In this document: piece by piece, positions 1 to 8,289 of the stretch | Position numbering within the stretch: position 1 is the stretch's first letter | Layout: each line of letters opens with the position of its first letter | Origin: Fimbriimonas ginsengisoli Gsoil 348 | GTDB lineage: Bacteria; Armatimonadota; Fimbriimonadia; Fimbriimonadales; Fimbriimonadaceae | Assembly (NCBI RefSeq): GCF_000724625.1 | Contig: NZ_CP007139.1 | Coordinates: forward strand, 4,402,001-4,466,000 | Direction of reading: 5' to 3' | DNA length: 64,000 nt | The notes under the pieces: model-generated | What the model saw: the letters and a program-made list of their open reading frames with translations, nothing else | Databases searched by the model: none | Told to the model about the DNA's origin: nothing | Position numbers and translations under genes: made by a program

Positions 1-134
1 GGGTTGAGACCAATGATTAGGTCCATCATGTCTACGAATACGTCCATCCTCTCGGGCTTGGAAAGGGACTGAAACCACTCCGCCTTAGCCCGCGCGGACT
101 CTTGCTCACGATCGTGGCTAATGGATTCGTTCAT
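1..134 (-). CDS. hypothetical protein, 5' part only
   Basis: A minus-strand reading frame opens with ATG at 134 and runs off the window edge without a stop. The visible 44 residues begin MNESISHDREQESARAKAEW and continue with an acidic, methionine-rich stretch (DVFVDMMDLIIGLNP). There is no signal peptide. I do not recognise the family. It lies in the same direction as rimM, 69 bp downstream of the rimM stop, so it may be the last gene of that cluster. The function is unknown. Confidence 0.5.
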   Translation of the reverse strand, partial: MNESISHDREQESARAKAEWFQSLSKPERMDVFVDMMDLIIGLN

Positions 135-203
135 AGGCGGCCGACTGCTGGGGTCTAACTTAGGGTAGCACACGGTTTGAGGGTGGTAGGCGGCCCTGTC
201 CTG

Positions 204-704
204 CTAGCTTTCTTCCCCGGGTAGCATGCCCGGAATCAGTTCGACCGTAATCGCCCCACCCTGAATGTCGATCTTCTTCACGAACTGCTTGACCACCGGG
301 ATCAGGACCTCGCCTACGACTAGAACGTCATGCGTAGGCATCGGCATTACTTCGCTCACTATGCCGAGGTTCGTGCCGCCGACGGTCACCACTTGAAGGC
401 CGATCAGGTCCTTGGTTAGATACTCGTCGTCGTCGAGATCCGGGCGGTCGGCGATGATCGCCTCGAGATATTCCCATTGAAGGGCCTCGGCGGCGCTGAT
501 GTCGTCGACGCCGGTAACCTTGATGAGCGGGCGGTTCTTGTGCTCGCGGTATGACTTAACCGTCACCCACTCGCCTTTGAGTCGAAGCCGAGCCCCCTTC
601 TGGAACCGCTCCCAAAACTCAGTCAGCGGCTGAACCTTCATCTCGCCACGCAACCCGAAGGCGCCGACGATTTGACCGATTCGGGAGGGAGTAGCTTCGC
701 TCAT
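204..704 (-). CDS. rimM: ribosome maturation factor RimM
   Basis: RimM binds ribosomal protein S19 and assists late 30S assembly. The protein has the family layout: an N-terminal beta-barrel starting RIGQIVGAFGLRGEMKV, then a PRC-barrel half with DLIGLQVV and HDVLVVG, ending LIPGMLPGEES. An upstream in-frame ATG (728) would add eight residues (MLAGSFSF). I prefer the ATG at 704 because MSEATPSRIGQ is where the family begins, giving 166 aa, a normal length. Neither start has a clear ribosome-binding site. It follows rpsP and khpA in the same direction, the usual rpsP-KH-rimM order. Confidence 0.93.
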   Translation of the reverse strand: MSEATPSRIGQIVGAFGLRGEMKVQPLTEFWERFQKGARLRLKGEWVTVKSYREHKNRPLIKVTGVDDISAAEALQWEYLEAIIADRPDLDDDEYLTKDLIGLQVVTVGGTNLGIVSEVMPMPTHDVLVVGEVLIPVVKQFVKKIDIQGGAITVELIPGMLPGEES

Positions 705-769
705 AAAAGAAAACGAGCCCGCGAGCATCGGATCGGCTCGGAGGCTCGCAGGGAAGTCGGAATTAAAAA

Positions 770-1009
770 CTAATCGGTGACGATCTTGACGAACGCCTTT
801 TCTCGGGATTTGGCGGCAACGGCGCTAACCACGCAACGGATGGCGCTAACCACGCGGCCACTCTTCCCGATCACTTTGCCCACATCTTCGGGCGACACCC
901 GCACGTAGAAGGTCCGGGTCCCCATCTCGTGCTCTTCATCGATTTGGATCTCGTCCGGGTTCTCGACCACGGACCGCACCAGCGTCTCTACGAACGGGCG
1001 ATAGCTCAT
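770..1009 (-). CDS. khpA: KhpA-type KH-domain RNA-binding protein
   Basis: A 79-aa single KH-domain protein. The GxxG loop appears in VGKVIGKSGRVVSAIR (residues about 43-58). KhpA proteins bind RNA broadly, and in Gram-positive bacteria act with KhpB/Jag in cell-division control. The start ATG shares one base with the rpsP stop (TGATG), so translation is probably coupled. The position between rpsP and rimM is the classical one for this family, and the length is typical. Confidence 0.93.
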   Translation of the reverse strand: MSYRPFVETLVRSVVENPDEIQIDEEHEMGTRTFYVRVSPEDVGKVIGKSGRVVSAIRCVVSAVAAKSREKAFVKIVTD

Positions 1010-1350
1010 CAGGCGTTCTCGGCGGGGGTAGCGGCCACTGAGATAGCGGCGGTTCGCTTGTCGAGGAAGGCGTACTTCTTCTTCTGGTTGGGGCGTTGCT
1101 CCAGGAACTTGGGCAGAATGCCGACCTTGTTCAGGATGTATGCCGCGGTCTCCGTCGGCTCGGCGCCCTGAAGAAGCCAGTGGATCGCGCGATCCTCCTT
1201 TACTTCCATTAGCTTGGGCTGGGCCACGGGATCGTACGTGCCGATCGTCTCGACAAAAGCGCCGTTGCGGCCGGTGCTGCTCTCAGCCACCACTACGCGA
1301 TAAAACGGTCGCCCTTTGGCACCCATTCTCCGAAGTCGGATCTTTACCAT
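1009..1350 (-). CDS. rpsP: 30S ribosomal protein S16
   Basis: S16 is a small-subunit assembly protein. The N-terminus MVKIRLRRMGAKGRPFYRVV and the following VAESSTGRNGAFVETIGTYDP are the family signature. At 113 aa it is longer than the minimal 80-90 aa form because of a basic, alanine-rich C-terminal tail (NQKKKYAFLDKRTAAISVAA). First gene of the rpsP-khpA-rimM group. The 200 bp upstream contain a hairpin array that belongs to the 3' side of ffh. Confidence 0.95.
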   Translation of the reverse strand: MVKIRLRRMGAKGRPFYRVVVAESSTGRNGAFVETIGTYDPVAQPKLMEVKEDRAIHWLLQGAEPTETAAYILNKVGILPKFLEQRPNQKKKYAFLDKRTAAISVAATPAENA

Positions 1351-1427
1351 CTACTCTGTTTTCCTCTCCATAGCCGCGACAAACACGCAATGCGGCCGCT
1401 GCGAACCGCTTATTATACCAACCATCG

Positions 1428-1550
1428 TGGCATGGGCTTCTAGCCCATATGTATCCGGGGCATCTTGCCCGAGCAAAACCAGGTCGCTTTCCAAAACTCC
1501 CGCCAGACGCGAGCCGCGTCTGGTACCCACGGGCGGGCCGCCCGTGCCAC
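1428..1550. repeat. hairpin array behind ffh (3' hairpin family, copy 1)
   Basis: This stretch directly follows the ffh stop (minus strand) and holds tandem small hairpins. Visible are ATGGGCT-tct-AGCCCAT (1432-1448), CCAGACGCG-agc-CGCGTCTGG (1503-1523, perfect 9 bp) and CACGGGCG-ggc-CGCCCGTG (1528-1546, perfect 8 bp), plus a GGGCA/TGCCC hairpin near 1458. No run of T follows any of them, so simple Rho-independent termination is not obvious. The arrangement recurs behind six other genes in the window. Confidence 0.7.
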
Positions 1551-1553
1551 AGC

Positions 1554-2885
1554 CTATCTCTTTCGCCCTTTTTTCATGAACTGCTTCTGCATCTTTCCAA
1601 GCTGCTTCATGTTCCGACGCATCTCGTAAAGCTGCCGAATGAGGTGGTTCACCTCTTCGACGCTGGTCCCAGAGCCGGCGGCGATCCGTTTCCGGCGCGA
1701 GCTGTTGATAATGTCCGGATTCGACCGCTCTTTGGCGGTCATCGAGAAGATCACCGCTTCGATCCGGTTAACCCCTTTATCGTCGATCGCCTCCAGCGCC
1801 TCCTCCGGAATCTGCGCGCCGAGGCCGGGGATCATTTTGAGGACATTCTTGATCGGGCCCATCTTCCGCATCATGCGGAACTGATCGAGCATCGTATTGA
1901 AGTCGAAATCACCGCGCTTGAACTGGGCTTCCAGCCCGGTCATGTCTTCGCCTTCGAAGGCGAGCTCGGCTTTCTCGATGATTCCGAGCACGTCCCCCAT
2001 TCCGATAATCCGCTGGGCCATGCGGTCGGGATAGAACGGCTCCAGCGCGTCGACCTGTTCGCCGACGCCGGTAAACCGGACGGGGACTCCTGTCGCCTCA
2101 CGCACACTCAGGACGGCGCCGCCGCGGGTGTCGCCATCCAGCTTGGTGAAGATGACGCCCGTGATCGGAATCAAGTCGTGGAACGCCTTTGCGACGCTGA
2201 CTGCTTCCTGGCCGGTGGTGGAGTCCAGCACTAGGAACGCCTCGTTCGGGCGGACGGTGTCGTGGATCTGCTTCAGCTCCGCCATCAGCGCCTCGTCGAT
2301 GCTCAGGCGGCCGGCGGTGTCCACGATGAGCACATCGCGCATCAGGTACTTGCATCGCTCCAGCGCTTCGCGGGCGATCTGGACCGGGCTCGACCCGTCG
2401 GTTTTGGCAAAAACCGGCACGTCGACCTGCTCGCCGAGCACCTGAAGCTGTTTGATCGCCGCCGGCCGCTGAACGTCGCAAGCGGCAAGCATCGGCTTTT
2501 TCCCCTGGGCCACCAGCCATTTAGCCAGCTTCGCCGTAGTGGTCGTCTTTCCAGACCCCTGCAACCCGCACATCAACACGACGGTGGGCGGCTGCGATCC
2601 AAAGTCGAACCGGGTTTGCTCCGTGCCGAGCATCTCCGTGAGCTCGTCCCGGACGATCTTAATAATCGTTTGATCGGCGGTTAGGGAAGCGAAGACCTCC
2701 TCGCCGACCGCCTTCTCGCGAACCCGACCTATGAAGCTCTTGGCCACCGCGAAGTTGACGTCCGCTTCGAGCAGCGCCACGCGAACCTCGCGGAGCATCT
2801 CATTGACGTCGTCCTCGGTGAGCTTGCCTTGCTTTCTAAGGTTCGCGAGAATCCCCGCAAGGCGTCGGGTGAGCGTGTCTAGCAT
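1554..2885 (-). CDS. ffh: signal recognition particle protein Ffh
   Basis: GTPase of the signal recognition particle; it binds 4.5S RNA and signal sequences and docks nascent chains to FtsY at the membrane. The 443-aa protein has an N domain (1-95), a G domain with GLQGSGKTTTTAKLA (P-loop, about 107-121), DTAGR, and TKLDGD, then a methionine-rich M domain from about 300 ending GKMQKQFMKKGRKR. The M-domain RNA-binding helix RRKRIAAGSGTSVEEVN is intact. Length is normal. It reads toward a hairpin array, and an ffh-like remnant lies 13 bp upstream. Confidence 0.97.
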   Translation of the reverse strand: MLDTLTRRLAGILANLRKQGKLTEDDVNEMLREVRVALLEADVNFAVAKSFIGRVREKAVGEEVFASLTADQTIIKIVRDELTEMLGTEQTRFDFGSQPPTVVLMCGLQGSGKTTTTAKLAKWLVAQGKKPMLAACDVQRPAAIKQLQVLGEQVDVPVFAKTDGSSPVQIAREALERCKYLMRDVLIVDTAGRLSIDEALMAELKQIHDTVRPNEAFLVLDSTTGQEAVSVAKAFHDLIPITGVIFTKLDGDTRGGAVLSVREATGVPVRFTGVGEQVDALEPFYPDRMAQRIIGMGDVLGIIEKAELAFEGEDMTGLEAQFKRGDFDFNTMLDQFRMMRKMGPIKNVLKMIPGLGAQIPEEALEAIDDKGVNRIEAVIFSMTAKERSNPDIINSSRRKRIAAGSGTSVEEVNHLIRQLYEMRRNMKQLGKMQKQFMKKGRKR

Positions 2886-2897
2886 GCGGGGATGAGT

Positions 2898-2981
2898 TTA
2901 CCGGTGCGTTTCGGTATTACGGCGCATCGCGAAGAGCTTCGCGATCAGCTCGCTCACCTCGACTTCGGTAGCACCTGAGCC
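2898..2981 (-). pseudogene. remnant of an ffh M-domain duplicate
   Basis: Minus-strand reading of 2981-2898 gives GSGATEVEVSELIAKLFAMR followed by RNTETHR and a TAA stop. Aligned without gaps to the M domain of the adjacent ffh (GSGTSVEEVNHLIRQLYEMR then RN), 12 of 22 residues are identical and several others are conservative. The similarity fades upstream of GSG, and no start codon or long frame precedes it. I read it as the decayed 3' end of a tandem ffh copy. A chance match or an unrelated small gene cannot be excluded. Confidence 0.5.
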
Positions 2982-3077
2982 TTTAAGGCATTTTTCTTCA
3001 CAATAGGCCCAAATTATTGCGATGACCGACCTCGGGAAGCAACGAATCGCGCCCGAAACTTGTCTACACAACTAGAA

Positions 3078-3275
3078 ATGTTTTTCAGGAAAACATCACC
3101 GTCGAGCAGCTCCGGGATTGTGGCCGCATGCGTTGCCGCCATCGGAGCCGCCGTCGCCATTACGTTCTTTGTGAAGAAAACCCGCTCCCGCCGCCCGAGC
3201 GCCGTCGTCGACCGTTGCCTCCGCGCCGTCGACGAGCTAGAGAGCCGCATCATCACCTCGGCCGCTCGGGCATAG
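3078..3275 (+). CDS. small single-pass membrane protein, hypothetical
   Basis: A 65-aa frame from ATG 3078 (a TTG at 3060 would add six residues). It has one hydrophobic helix, GIVAACVAAIGAAVAITFFV (about residues 13-32), followed at once by a basic stretch KKTRSRRPS and a short amphipathic tail ending DELESRIITSAARA. The arrangement fits a small inner-membrane protein with a cytoplasmic tail. There is no clear ribosome-binding site and no recognised family. A frame on the opposite strand (3014-3256) covers the same DNA but looks less protein-like. Confidence 0.45.
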   Translation: MFFRKTSPSSSSGIVAACVAAIGAAVAITFFVKKTRSRRPSAVVDRCLRAVDELESRIITSAARA

Positions 3276-3351
3276 GAGGCCGAATTCGTTAAAAGCTCAG
3301 CCCCCGGGGATGCTTACATCGTGAGAAGATTGTCTTCTGATAATCATTATT

Positions 3352-3519
3352 ATGAAGTTCGCAAACTCCCCCGGCCTGGTCGCTTCGATTGAACTGGCCG
3401 CTACTTTGTGCTCATGCTCGACCTTCTTCCCGATGACGGTTGCGGCAAACGGCGAAAATCGCGATGTGGTCCAAGAGGGCGGCCGGCGGAGGCGGACGGT
3501 CCTTTTTCCGTGGCGTTGA
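3352..3519 (+). CDS. possible 55-aa ORF, doubtful
   Basis: ATG at 3352 opens MKFANSPGLVASIELAATLC and closes with TGA at 3517 after an arginine-rich end (GGRRRRTVLFPWR). It lies in a 450-bp stretch (3276-3726) with no other convincing gene. The upstream sequence is AT-rich (TGATAATCATTATT), which could hold a promoter. No ribosome-binding site or family is recognisable. It is listed because nothing else explains the stretch; it may be non-coding. The rest of the gap, 3520-3660, shows nothing I can name. Confidence 0.22.
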   Translation: MKFANSPGLVASIELAATLCSCSTFFPMTVAANGENRDVVQEGGRRRRTVLFPWR

Positions 3520-3664
3520 CTCTGAACTCCGCATTCAACCCGATCTGGGCCTGAAGGACCGACAAAAAGGTGTTTGCGACCCTATGAGGTTTTCACAGGT
3601 TGACGTGCCCGAAAAGAACCGTGTTGAATCTAGACCGCACGTAAAATTACTGGTTACAGGGAGC

Positions 3665-3691
3665 TTACACGGTCTACCATTGCACTATAAA
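3665..3691 (+). promoter_or_regulatory. candidate promoter for the gene at 3727
   Basis: TTACAC at 3665-3670 and TATAAA at 3686-3691 are separated by 15 bp, or 16 bp if CTTACA is used as the -35. Transcription would begin near 3698, about 28 nt before the ATG at 3727. The -10 match is good and the -35 and spacing are imperfect. Confidence 0.4.
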
Positions 3692-3726
3692 TGTTTCTAG
3701 GCGAGATTTGCAGTAGGATGGTTTGC

Positions 3727-4002
3727 ATGAAACCGCTCGTTGCGGAACAGGCTGGCTATTATCTGGCTGAGCCGACCGTATATCACCTTGCGCTCTCCGA
3801 GGATGAGATGGAGCAGTTGCTGAATTGCATCGGCTATGCGGTCCGTTGCATCCGTAAGGAGGAGCTGCAGACCCCGATGGCGGATACCGTCCTGGGTCGC
3901 TCTCTCTCAGAGGAGCTCGTGCAAATCCGAGACTCGATCCAAGCGGTCGTCGCAAAGGTTAACGAGGCTGCGCTGCAATCGAACGAAGTGGTGATGCTCT
4001 AG
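3727..4002 (+). CDS. hypothetical protein, 91 aa
   Basis: The ATG at 3727 (MKPLVAEQAGYYLAEPTVYH) is chosen because AGGA sits about 9 nt upstream; an earlier ATG at 3691 lies inside the likely -10 element. The protein is soluble, acidic and mostly helical by composition (SEDEMEQLLNCIGYAVRCIR, then LSEELVQIRDSIQAVVAKVN). I do not recognise the family. It has its own promoter candidate upstream and a strong terminator at 4026-4063, so it is probably monocistronic. Confidence 0.65.
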   Translation: MKPLVAEQAGYYLAEPTVYHLALSEDEMEQLLNCIGYAVRCIRKEELQTPMADTVLGRSLSEELVQIRDSIQAVVAKVNEAALQSNEVVML

Positions 4003-4025
4003 ACCGAGACGCTCACGAGGCGCGT

Positions 4026-4063
4026 AAAAGGCGGCGGCTTCCGGATGGAAGGCGCCGCCTTTT
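4026..4063. terminator. bidirectional Rho-independent terminator
   Basis: AAAAGGCGGCG (4026-4036) pairs perfectly with CGCCGCCTTTT (4053-4063). The stem has A-tract/T-tract ends on both strands and lies between convergent genes ending at 4002 (+) and 4075 (-), so it can serve both. Confidence 0.85.
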
Positions 4064-4074
4064 CAGTTCGCTCT

Positions 4075-4236
4075 TTAGTGGCTATGGCCCGTTTCGGAAG
4101 CACGGCGATAGAAACGGCCGAAAAACTGCTTCGCGGAATTAGCCAACGCTTGAGTGCCCAGTACGAGGCCCAGCAGCATCAAAGTGATGATTTGGACAAC
4201 CAGAGCTACAAATACGAAACTTGTCAAATAGTGCAT
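4075..4236 (-). CDS. small membrane protein, 53 aa
   Basis: ATG at 4236 gives MHYLTSFVFVALVVQIITLM, continuing LLGLVLGTQALANSAKQFFG and ending RFYRRASETGHSH. It has one or two tightly packed hydrophobic segments (about residues 5-30) and a basic, histidine-ended tail. TAGGCGG lies about 6 nt upstream of this ATG, supporting the start; the longer frame to 4548 overlaps the next gene and lacks protein-like character. Family unknown. It is convergent with the gene at 3727 and uses the shared terminator. Confidence 0.55.
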   Translation of the reverse strand: MHYLTSFVFVALVVQIITLMLLGLVLGTQALANSAKQFFGRFYRRASETGHSH

Positions 4237-4388
4237 ATGATTCCGCCTAGTCGCGGTGTCTTGTCTTGTCCTGTCGTTCGGCCGGAGTTGCCAGAAACAT
4301 TGGTTATCCTGGTCTCTCCTCACAAATGGTGGTCCATTGGCGGGCCAAGTGGCAGCCCCGGTTTCGGTGTAACCTGAAAGGGTTACCC

Positions 4389-4976
4389 TTATTTGACGGT
4401 CACGACAACTCCGGAAGGGACGATGAGCAGAACCTGCTTGACCGCATTTTGTTCCGCCTCCCTCTCGATTCCCTGCCGGATGGCGGCTTGTCGCAATCGA
4501 ATCTGGGCGTCTCGCTCCGCGTCGAGGCCGATGTTCTCGTCTCTCCACAAAAGTCCGCGCCGGACGTCGTGAACCCGAGCATCCACCTGGGGGCGGTAAA
4601 CGTGAGCGCGTGGAAGAATCAGATGGTCCGGCTGTCCCGTCCGGTGCTCCAGGGTCGCTTTGGACAGGTCCACTCCCGCCTCGACCTCTGCGCTTACTTC
4701 AACCAGCGCCGTGTTTCGGGTTGCCGCCCGAACCAAGCTTGCCGCGCCAGGCACGTAACTCGCCCACTCCGCCGGCTGCCTCGCCGTGGCGTGCTCGAAT
4801 ACGTTCTGATAAGTGAACCGGGCGCTGTGAAGGTCTCCCAACGCCTGAACCTTTTGCAGTATGGGAGCCGAGGGAACGGGACGTAGCGCTTCGAGCGAGG
4901 ATCCGCGACCCATCAGAAAGGCGACTGCGCCAACCGCAGAAAGCGCACCGACCCAAATCTTCACTGGTCTTGTCAT
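4389..4976 (-). CDS. DUF4230-like membrane-anchored protein
   Basis: 195 aa. The N-terminus VKIWVGALSAVGAVAFLMG is an uncleaved signal/anchor. The rest is extracytoplasmic: QALGDLHSARFTYQNVFEHA, a second strand pair VEVSAEVEAGVDLSKAT, DHLILPRAHVY, and a C-terminal helix ending VKQVLLIVPSGVVVTVK. This order, with an early LxxxxY/F strand and a 'V.G.DL' strand, fits DUF4230, a family of unknown function. The assignment rests on pattern memory and is moderate. A weak GTAACC/GGTTAC hairpin downstream (about 4366-4386) may end the transcript. Confidence 0.6.
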   Translation of the reverse strand: MTRPVKIWVGALSAVGAVAFLMGRGSSLEALRPVPSAPILQKVQALGDLHSARFTYQNVFEHATARQPAEWASYVPGAASLVRAATRNTALVEVSAEVEAGVDLSKATLEHRTGQPDHLILPRAHVYRPQVDARVHDVRRGLLWRDENIGLDAERDAQIRLRQAAIRQGIEREAEQNAVKQVLLIVPSGVVVTVK

Positions 4977-5063
4977 GTGTATAGTTCAACCCCGCGCGGT
5001 TCCCAACAGTTCGTGGGACCCAGGACCTGGTCTCTTTACTCCGATCAACCGGTCTGCAACGCA

Positions 5064-5726
5064 CTAGGCGACCCGAATGACCCGCTCCTGGGTCACGACA
5101 AAGACGCGGTCGCGCTCTTCCGGCTGGATCATCGCCAATCCGGTGAATTCACCGAAGGCCGGCAGAATCGCGCCTTCGGCTCCAAATAGGAAGCATGCGA
5201 GGCGCAACGACTGCTTTCCTCTCCCTTCCAACAGAACGCCCGGGTGGAGATGACCGGCAAGTCGGTACCCATTCTCCACCGTCGTTTCGGGATAGTGGCA
5301 GAGGGAAAACGGACCTAGGGTAGTCGGCTCTGCTACCTCCCGAATATCCCATTCGGGCGCAAGCTTCCCCGAGCGCAGATCGTGGTTTCCTTCGACCAAG
5401 GTCATTTCGACCTCCTCATGGGCGGCTCGCCACCGAGCAAACTTCCCTGTCACGTCCTCCGTACGCCCGGCCTTGGCATGCCAAAGGTCGCCCAAGACGA
5501 CGAGGCGACGAGCTTCCGTGCGCACCAGGAGCTCAGAGAGCCGACCCAGGGTGACGTCGGTTGATCCGGCGGGGATCGGAACGCCGAAAGATCGAAAGCT
5601 TGCAGCTTTCCCCAGATGAACGTCGGCGACAAAAAGGGTCGACTGGCTTGGCCAAAACAGTGCCCGGTCCGGGAGCAACCGGAGGCATTCCCCCCGAACG
5701 GTTATTTCCAACTCCCGACGCACCAC
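5064..5726 (-). CDS. pdeM: ligase-associated metallophosphoesterase PdeM
   Basis: A calcineurin-like phosphoesterase. Metal-binding motifs are present in order: FVADVHLGK (D-x-H, about residue 34), VVLGDLWH (GD), VEGNHD (GNHD, about 113) and AGHLHPG (GH-x-H, about 157). PdeM proteins are DNA-end or nuclease partners encoded next to Lhr-type helicases in a predicted DNA-damage module. The start is GTG at 5726 (or the next GTG), 4 bp after the helicase stop, so the two are probably co-translated. The usual third and fourth members (exonuclease, ATP-dependent ligase) are not beside it. Confidence 0.88.
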   Translation of the reverse strand: MVRRELEITVRGECLRLLPDRALFWPSQSTLFVADVHLGKAASFRSFGVPIPAGSTDVTLGRLSELLVRTEARRLVVLGDLWHAKAGRTEDVTGKFARWRAAHEEVEMTLVEGNHDLRSGKLAPEWDIREVAEPTTLGPFSLCHYPETTVENGYRLAGHLHPGVLLEGRGKQSLRLACFLFGAEGAILPAFGEFTGLAMIQPEERDRVFVVTQERVIRVA

Positions 5727-5730
5727 TCGT

Positions 5731-8217
5731 TTATACGCCGTCCGGCGCTCCTATTTTGTCGCCGGCTTCGAGCTCGAGCTGGCTTGCCATCTTCTCGATC
5801 CGGTCATGAATGTTCTCGCTGGTGACCGTCTCGCGAAGCCGGTCGACGAGGATCGGAAAACACATCGGCGATGGGCGCTTTGGGTGGGTTATCAGCAAGT
5901 TTGACTGGCTCAGCCGTCCCAGAGACCGGGACAGTCGGCTCTGCTCCAACTGGCGCTCCAAGACTTCACGGTCGGCTTGTCTCAGCAAAAGGTTATTGGG
6001 ATCGTAGCGGGCGAACACGTCGTAGAAGAGCCCGCTCGAAGCCTGAAGCTGCTTGGCGCTCTTGTTCATTCCGGGAAAGCCTTGGAAAACCAGTCCCGCG
6101 ATGCGGGCGATTTCCCGGAACTGCCGCCGAGCCAGCTCGGCCGAATTCAGACTCGCCACGATGTCGGCTCCCAGGTTCTCCGGTGATAGCAGGCCCTTCG
6201 CAATCGCTTCCTCCAGCGGCGCCTCCTCCGGCGCCAAGAGCTCGAATCCGTAGTCGTTTGCCGCAAACGTAAACGTGATCGGCACGAGCTGCGAGATCCG
6301 GTATCCAAAGAGCGCGGCCATCCCTTGGTGCACCAGTCGCCCTTCGAACGGATAGAAGAAAAGGTGGTGTCCTTCCCTCGTTTCCACCCGCTCGATCAAC
6401 AGGTCCGAGAGGGCGGGAATCGCCGACCACCGGGCCTGCAGTTCCAGAATCGGACCCAGCGTCTTCATCTCCGGGCTCGCGAGCTCACCGTTTCCGGCCC
6501 GCTCCAGTTCCTCGCGAATTGCGAGCGCTAACTCACTCGAAAGCGGCAGTCGGCCGCCCATCCACCGTGGAACGGCGCCACTGACACTGCTCGCCCGCCT
6601 TACCCAAGCCGTCATGTCCTTGATTCGGACAAACTCCAGCGGACGCCCGGCGAAGATGAACCGGTCGCCGGGCCGCAACCGGGCGAGGAACGACTCTTCC
6701 ACCGTGCCCAACTTGCCCCCTTTCAAATACTGAACGTTGAGCGCCTCGTCGCTTACGATGGTGCCGACCGACATTCGGTGCCGTTTCGCGATATCGGCAT
6801 CCTCGACGCGATACACGCCGTCGGTCCCCAAGACGACCCGGTGATATTCAGGATACGCTCGTAAACTCTCACCGCCTCGGACTACGAAGTCGAGGGTCCA
6901 GTCCCATTCCTCCTGGGACAACGTCTTGTACGCCTGGGTGCACTGCACCTCTCGAAACAGATCTTGGGCTCGAAATCCGGTGCCGGTCGCGATGGTTACG
7001 AGATGTTGAGCCAACACGTCCAGTGGCTTGTTCACCCCTTCCCTTGCCTCGATCTTCCCCGCTAAAGCGGCGTTCCGCGCCGCCGCGATGTCGAGCAGTT
7101 CGAAGGCATGGGTCGGCACGCAGGTCACGCGACTCGGCACCCCAGGCTGGTGGCCGCTTCGCCCGGCGCGTTGAAGTAGGCGAGCCACCCCCTTGGGCGT
7201 ACCGACTTGAAGGACCCGATCGACCGGCGTGAAATCGACTCCGAGGTCGAGACTGGAGGTACACACGACGGCGCGTAACCGGCCCGATTTCAGCCCAAGC
7301 TCGACCTCGTCGCGCACTTCTCGAGAGAGCGAGCCGTGGTGAAGCGCGATGACATCCTTCCACTGCGCCTTGACCTGCAGGATCGACTGATACCAAATCT
7401 CCGCCTGTGCCCTCGTGTTGGTGAAGATCAGGCAGGTTCCCCCTTCGTCGATCGCCTCGATAACACGCGGGATCATCTGTGTGCCGAAGTGGCCGGCCCA
7501 CGGAAAGCGGTCGATGTTCGTCGGGAGGATCGTGTCGATGACGACTGGCTTCCCCACCACGCCCTGCACGAGTTCCCCTTCCCTGCCGAGGCCAAGCAAG
7601 GTTTCCATCGCATCCCGGAGGTTCCCCAGCGTGGCGGAGATTCCCCACACGCGCAGCTCCGGCTTGAACGCGCGAATCCGCGCCAGCGCGAGCTCGGTCT
7701 GCACCCCGCGCTTGGTCGACATGAGCTCATGCCATTCGTCGACGACGACCAGCCGCAGATCGCTAAAAAGCTCGGTGGCATCCTCGCGCGTAAGCATCAG
7801 CGTGAGGCTCTCGGGAGTCGTGACGAGCGCGGTAGGAAGCTGCTTCTTTTGCTTCGCCCGGACGCTTTGGGTGGTGTCTCCGGTCCGAAGCTCGACGCTC
7901 CACGGAAGGTGAAACGACTCCGCCGGCCACTGAAGCGAGGCCGCCGTGTCGGCGGCAAGCGCTCGCAATGGGGTGATCCACAGCACCCGCAAAGGTGGCG
8001 CGTCTTCCCGGTCGACCGGGCCAGTCGCTTCTCCCGCCGCGAGCGCCTCCGCGACTGGCCCCATCCACGCGGCGAGGGTCTTACCGGTACCCGTCGCCGA
8101 GTGGATCAGCCCGCTCTTCCCCTCCAGATAGGCGTTCCAAACCGCCTCCTGAAACGGAAATGCCTCCCACCCCTGGCGCTCAAACCAGTCCCTGACTTCC
8201 GTGATCCCAGGGTGCAT
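5731..8217 (-). CDS. ligase-associated DEXH-box helicase (Lhr family)
   Basis: 828-aa superfamily 2 ATP-dependent DNA helicase. Motifs: Q-like FPFQEAVWNAYLEGKSGLIH, Walker A SATGTGKTLAAW (about 39-50), motif Ia PLRALAAD, DEWH (motif II, about 165), SATLGN (motif III), CTSSLDLGVDF (motif V) and LLQRAGRSGHQPG (motif VI). The C-terminal 400 residues fit the winged-helix and DUF4921-like region of Lhr. The length suits the short, ligase-associated Lhr class rather than the long Lhr. AGAGGGA seven bases upstream supports the ATG at 8217. It forms a two-gene unit with pdeM. Confidence 0.92.
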   Translation of the reverse strand: MHPGITEVRDWFERQGWEAFPFQEAVWNAYLEGKSGLIHSATGTGKTLAAWMGPVAEALAAGEATGPVDREDAPPLRVLWITPLRALAADTAASLQWPAESFHLPWSVELRTGDTTQSVRAKQKKQLPTALVTTPESLTLMLTREDATELFSDLRLVVVDEWHELMSTKRGVQTELALARIRAFKPELRVWGISATLGNLRDAMETLLGLGREGELVQGVVGKPVVIDTILPTNIDRFPWAGHFGTQMIPRVIEAIDEGGTCLIFTNTRAQAEIWYQSILQVKAQWKDVIALHHGSLSREVRDEVELGLKSGRLRAVVCTSSLDLGVDFTPVDRVLQVGTPKGVARLLQRAGRSGHQPGVPSRVTCVPTHAFELLDIAAARNAALAGKIEAREGVNKPLDVLAQHLVTIATGTGFRAQDLFREVQCTQAYKTLSQEEWDWTLDFVVRGGESLRAYPEYHRVVLGTDGVYRVEDADIAKRHRMSVGTIVSDEALNVQYLKGGKLGTVEESFLARLRPGDRFIFAGRPLEFVRIKDMTAWVRRASSVSGAVPRWMGGRLPLSSELALAIREELERAGNGELASPEMKTLGPILELQARWSAIPALSDLLIERVETREGHHLFFYPFEGRLVHQGMAALFGYRISQLVPITFTFAANDYGFELLAPEEAPLEEAIAKGLLSPENLGADIVASLNSAELARRQFREIARIAGLVFQGFPGMNKSAKQLQASSGLFYDVFARYDPNNLLLRQADREVLERQLEQSRLSRSLGRLSQSNLLITHPKRPSPMCFPILVDRLRETVTSENIHDRIEKMASQLELEAGDKIGAPDGV

Positions 8218-8289
8218 GAAATCGTCCCTCTATCTACGACGGCCCATAACCCGCCATCGTCTACCGATAGACGTTATTCTACTACTTGC

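Noticed and set aside
3440-3700. 86-aa frame at 3440-3700 (+)
   Set aside because: TTG start without ribosome-binding site, runs through the promoter of the next gene, composition not protein-like.
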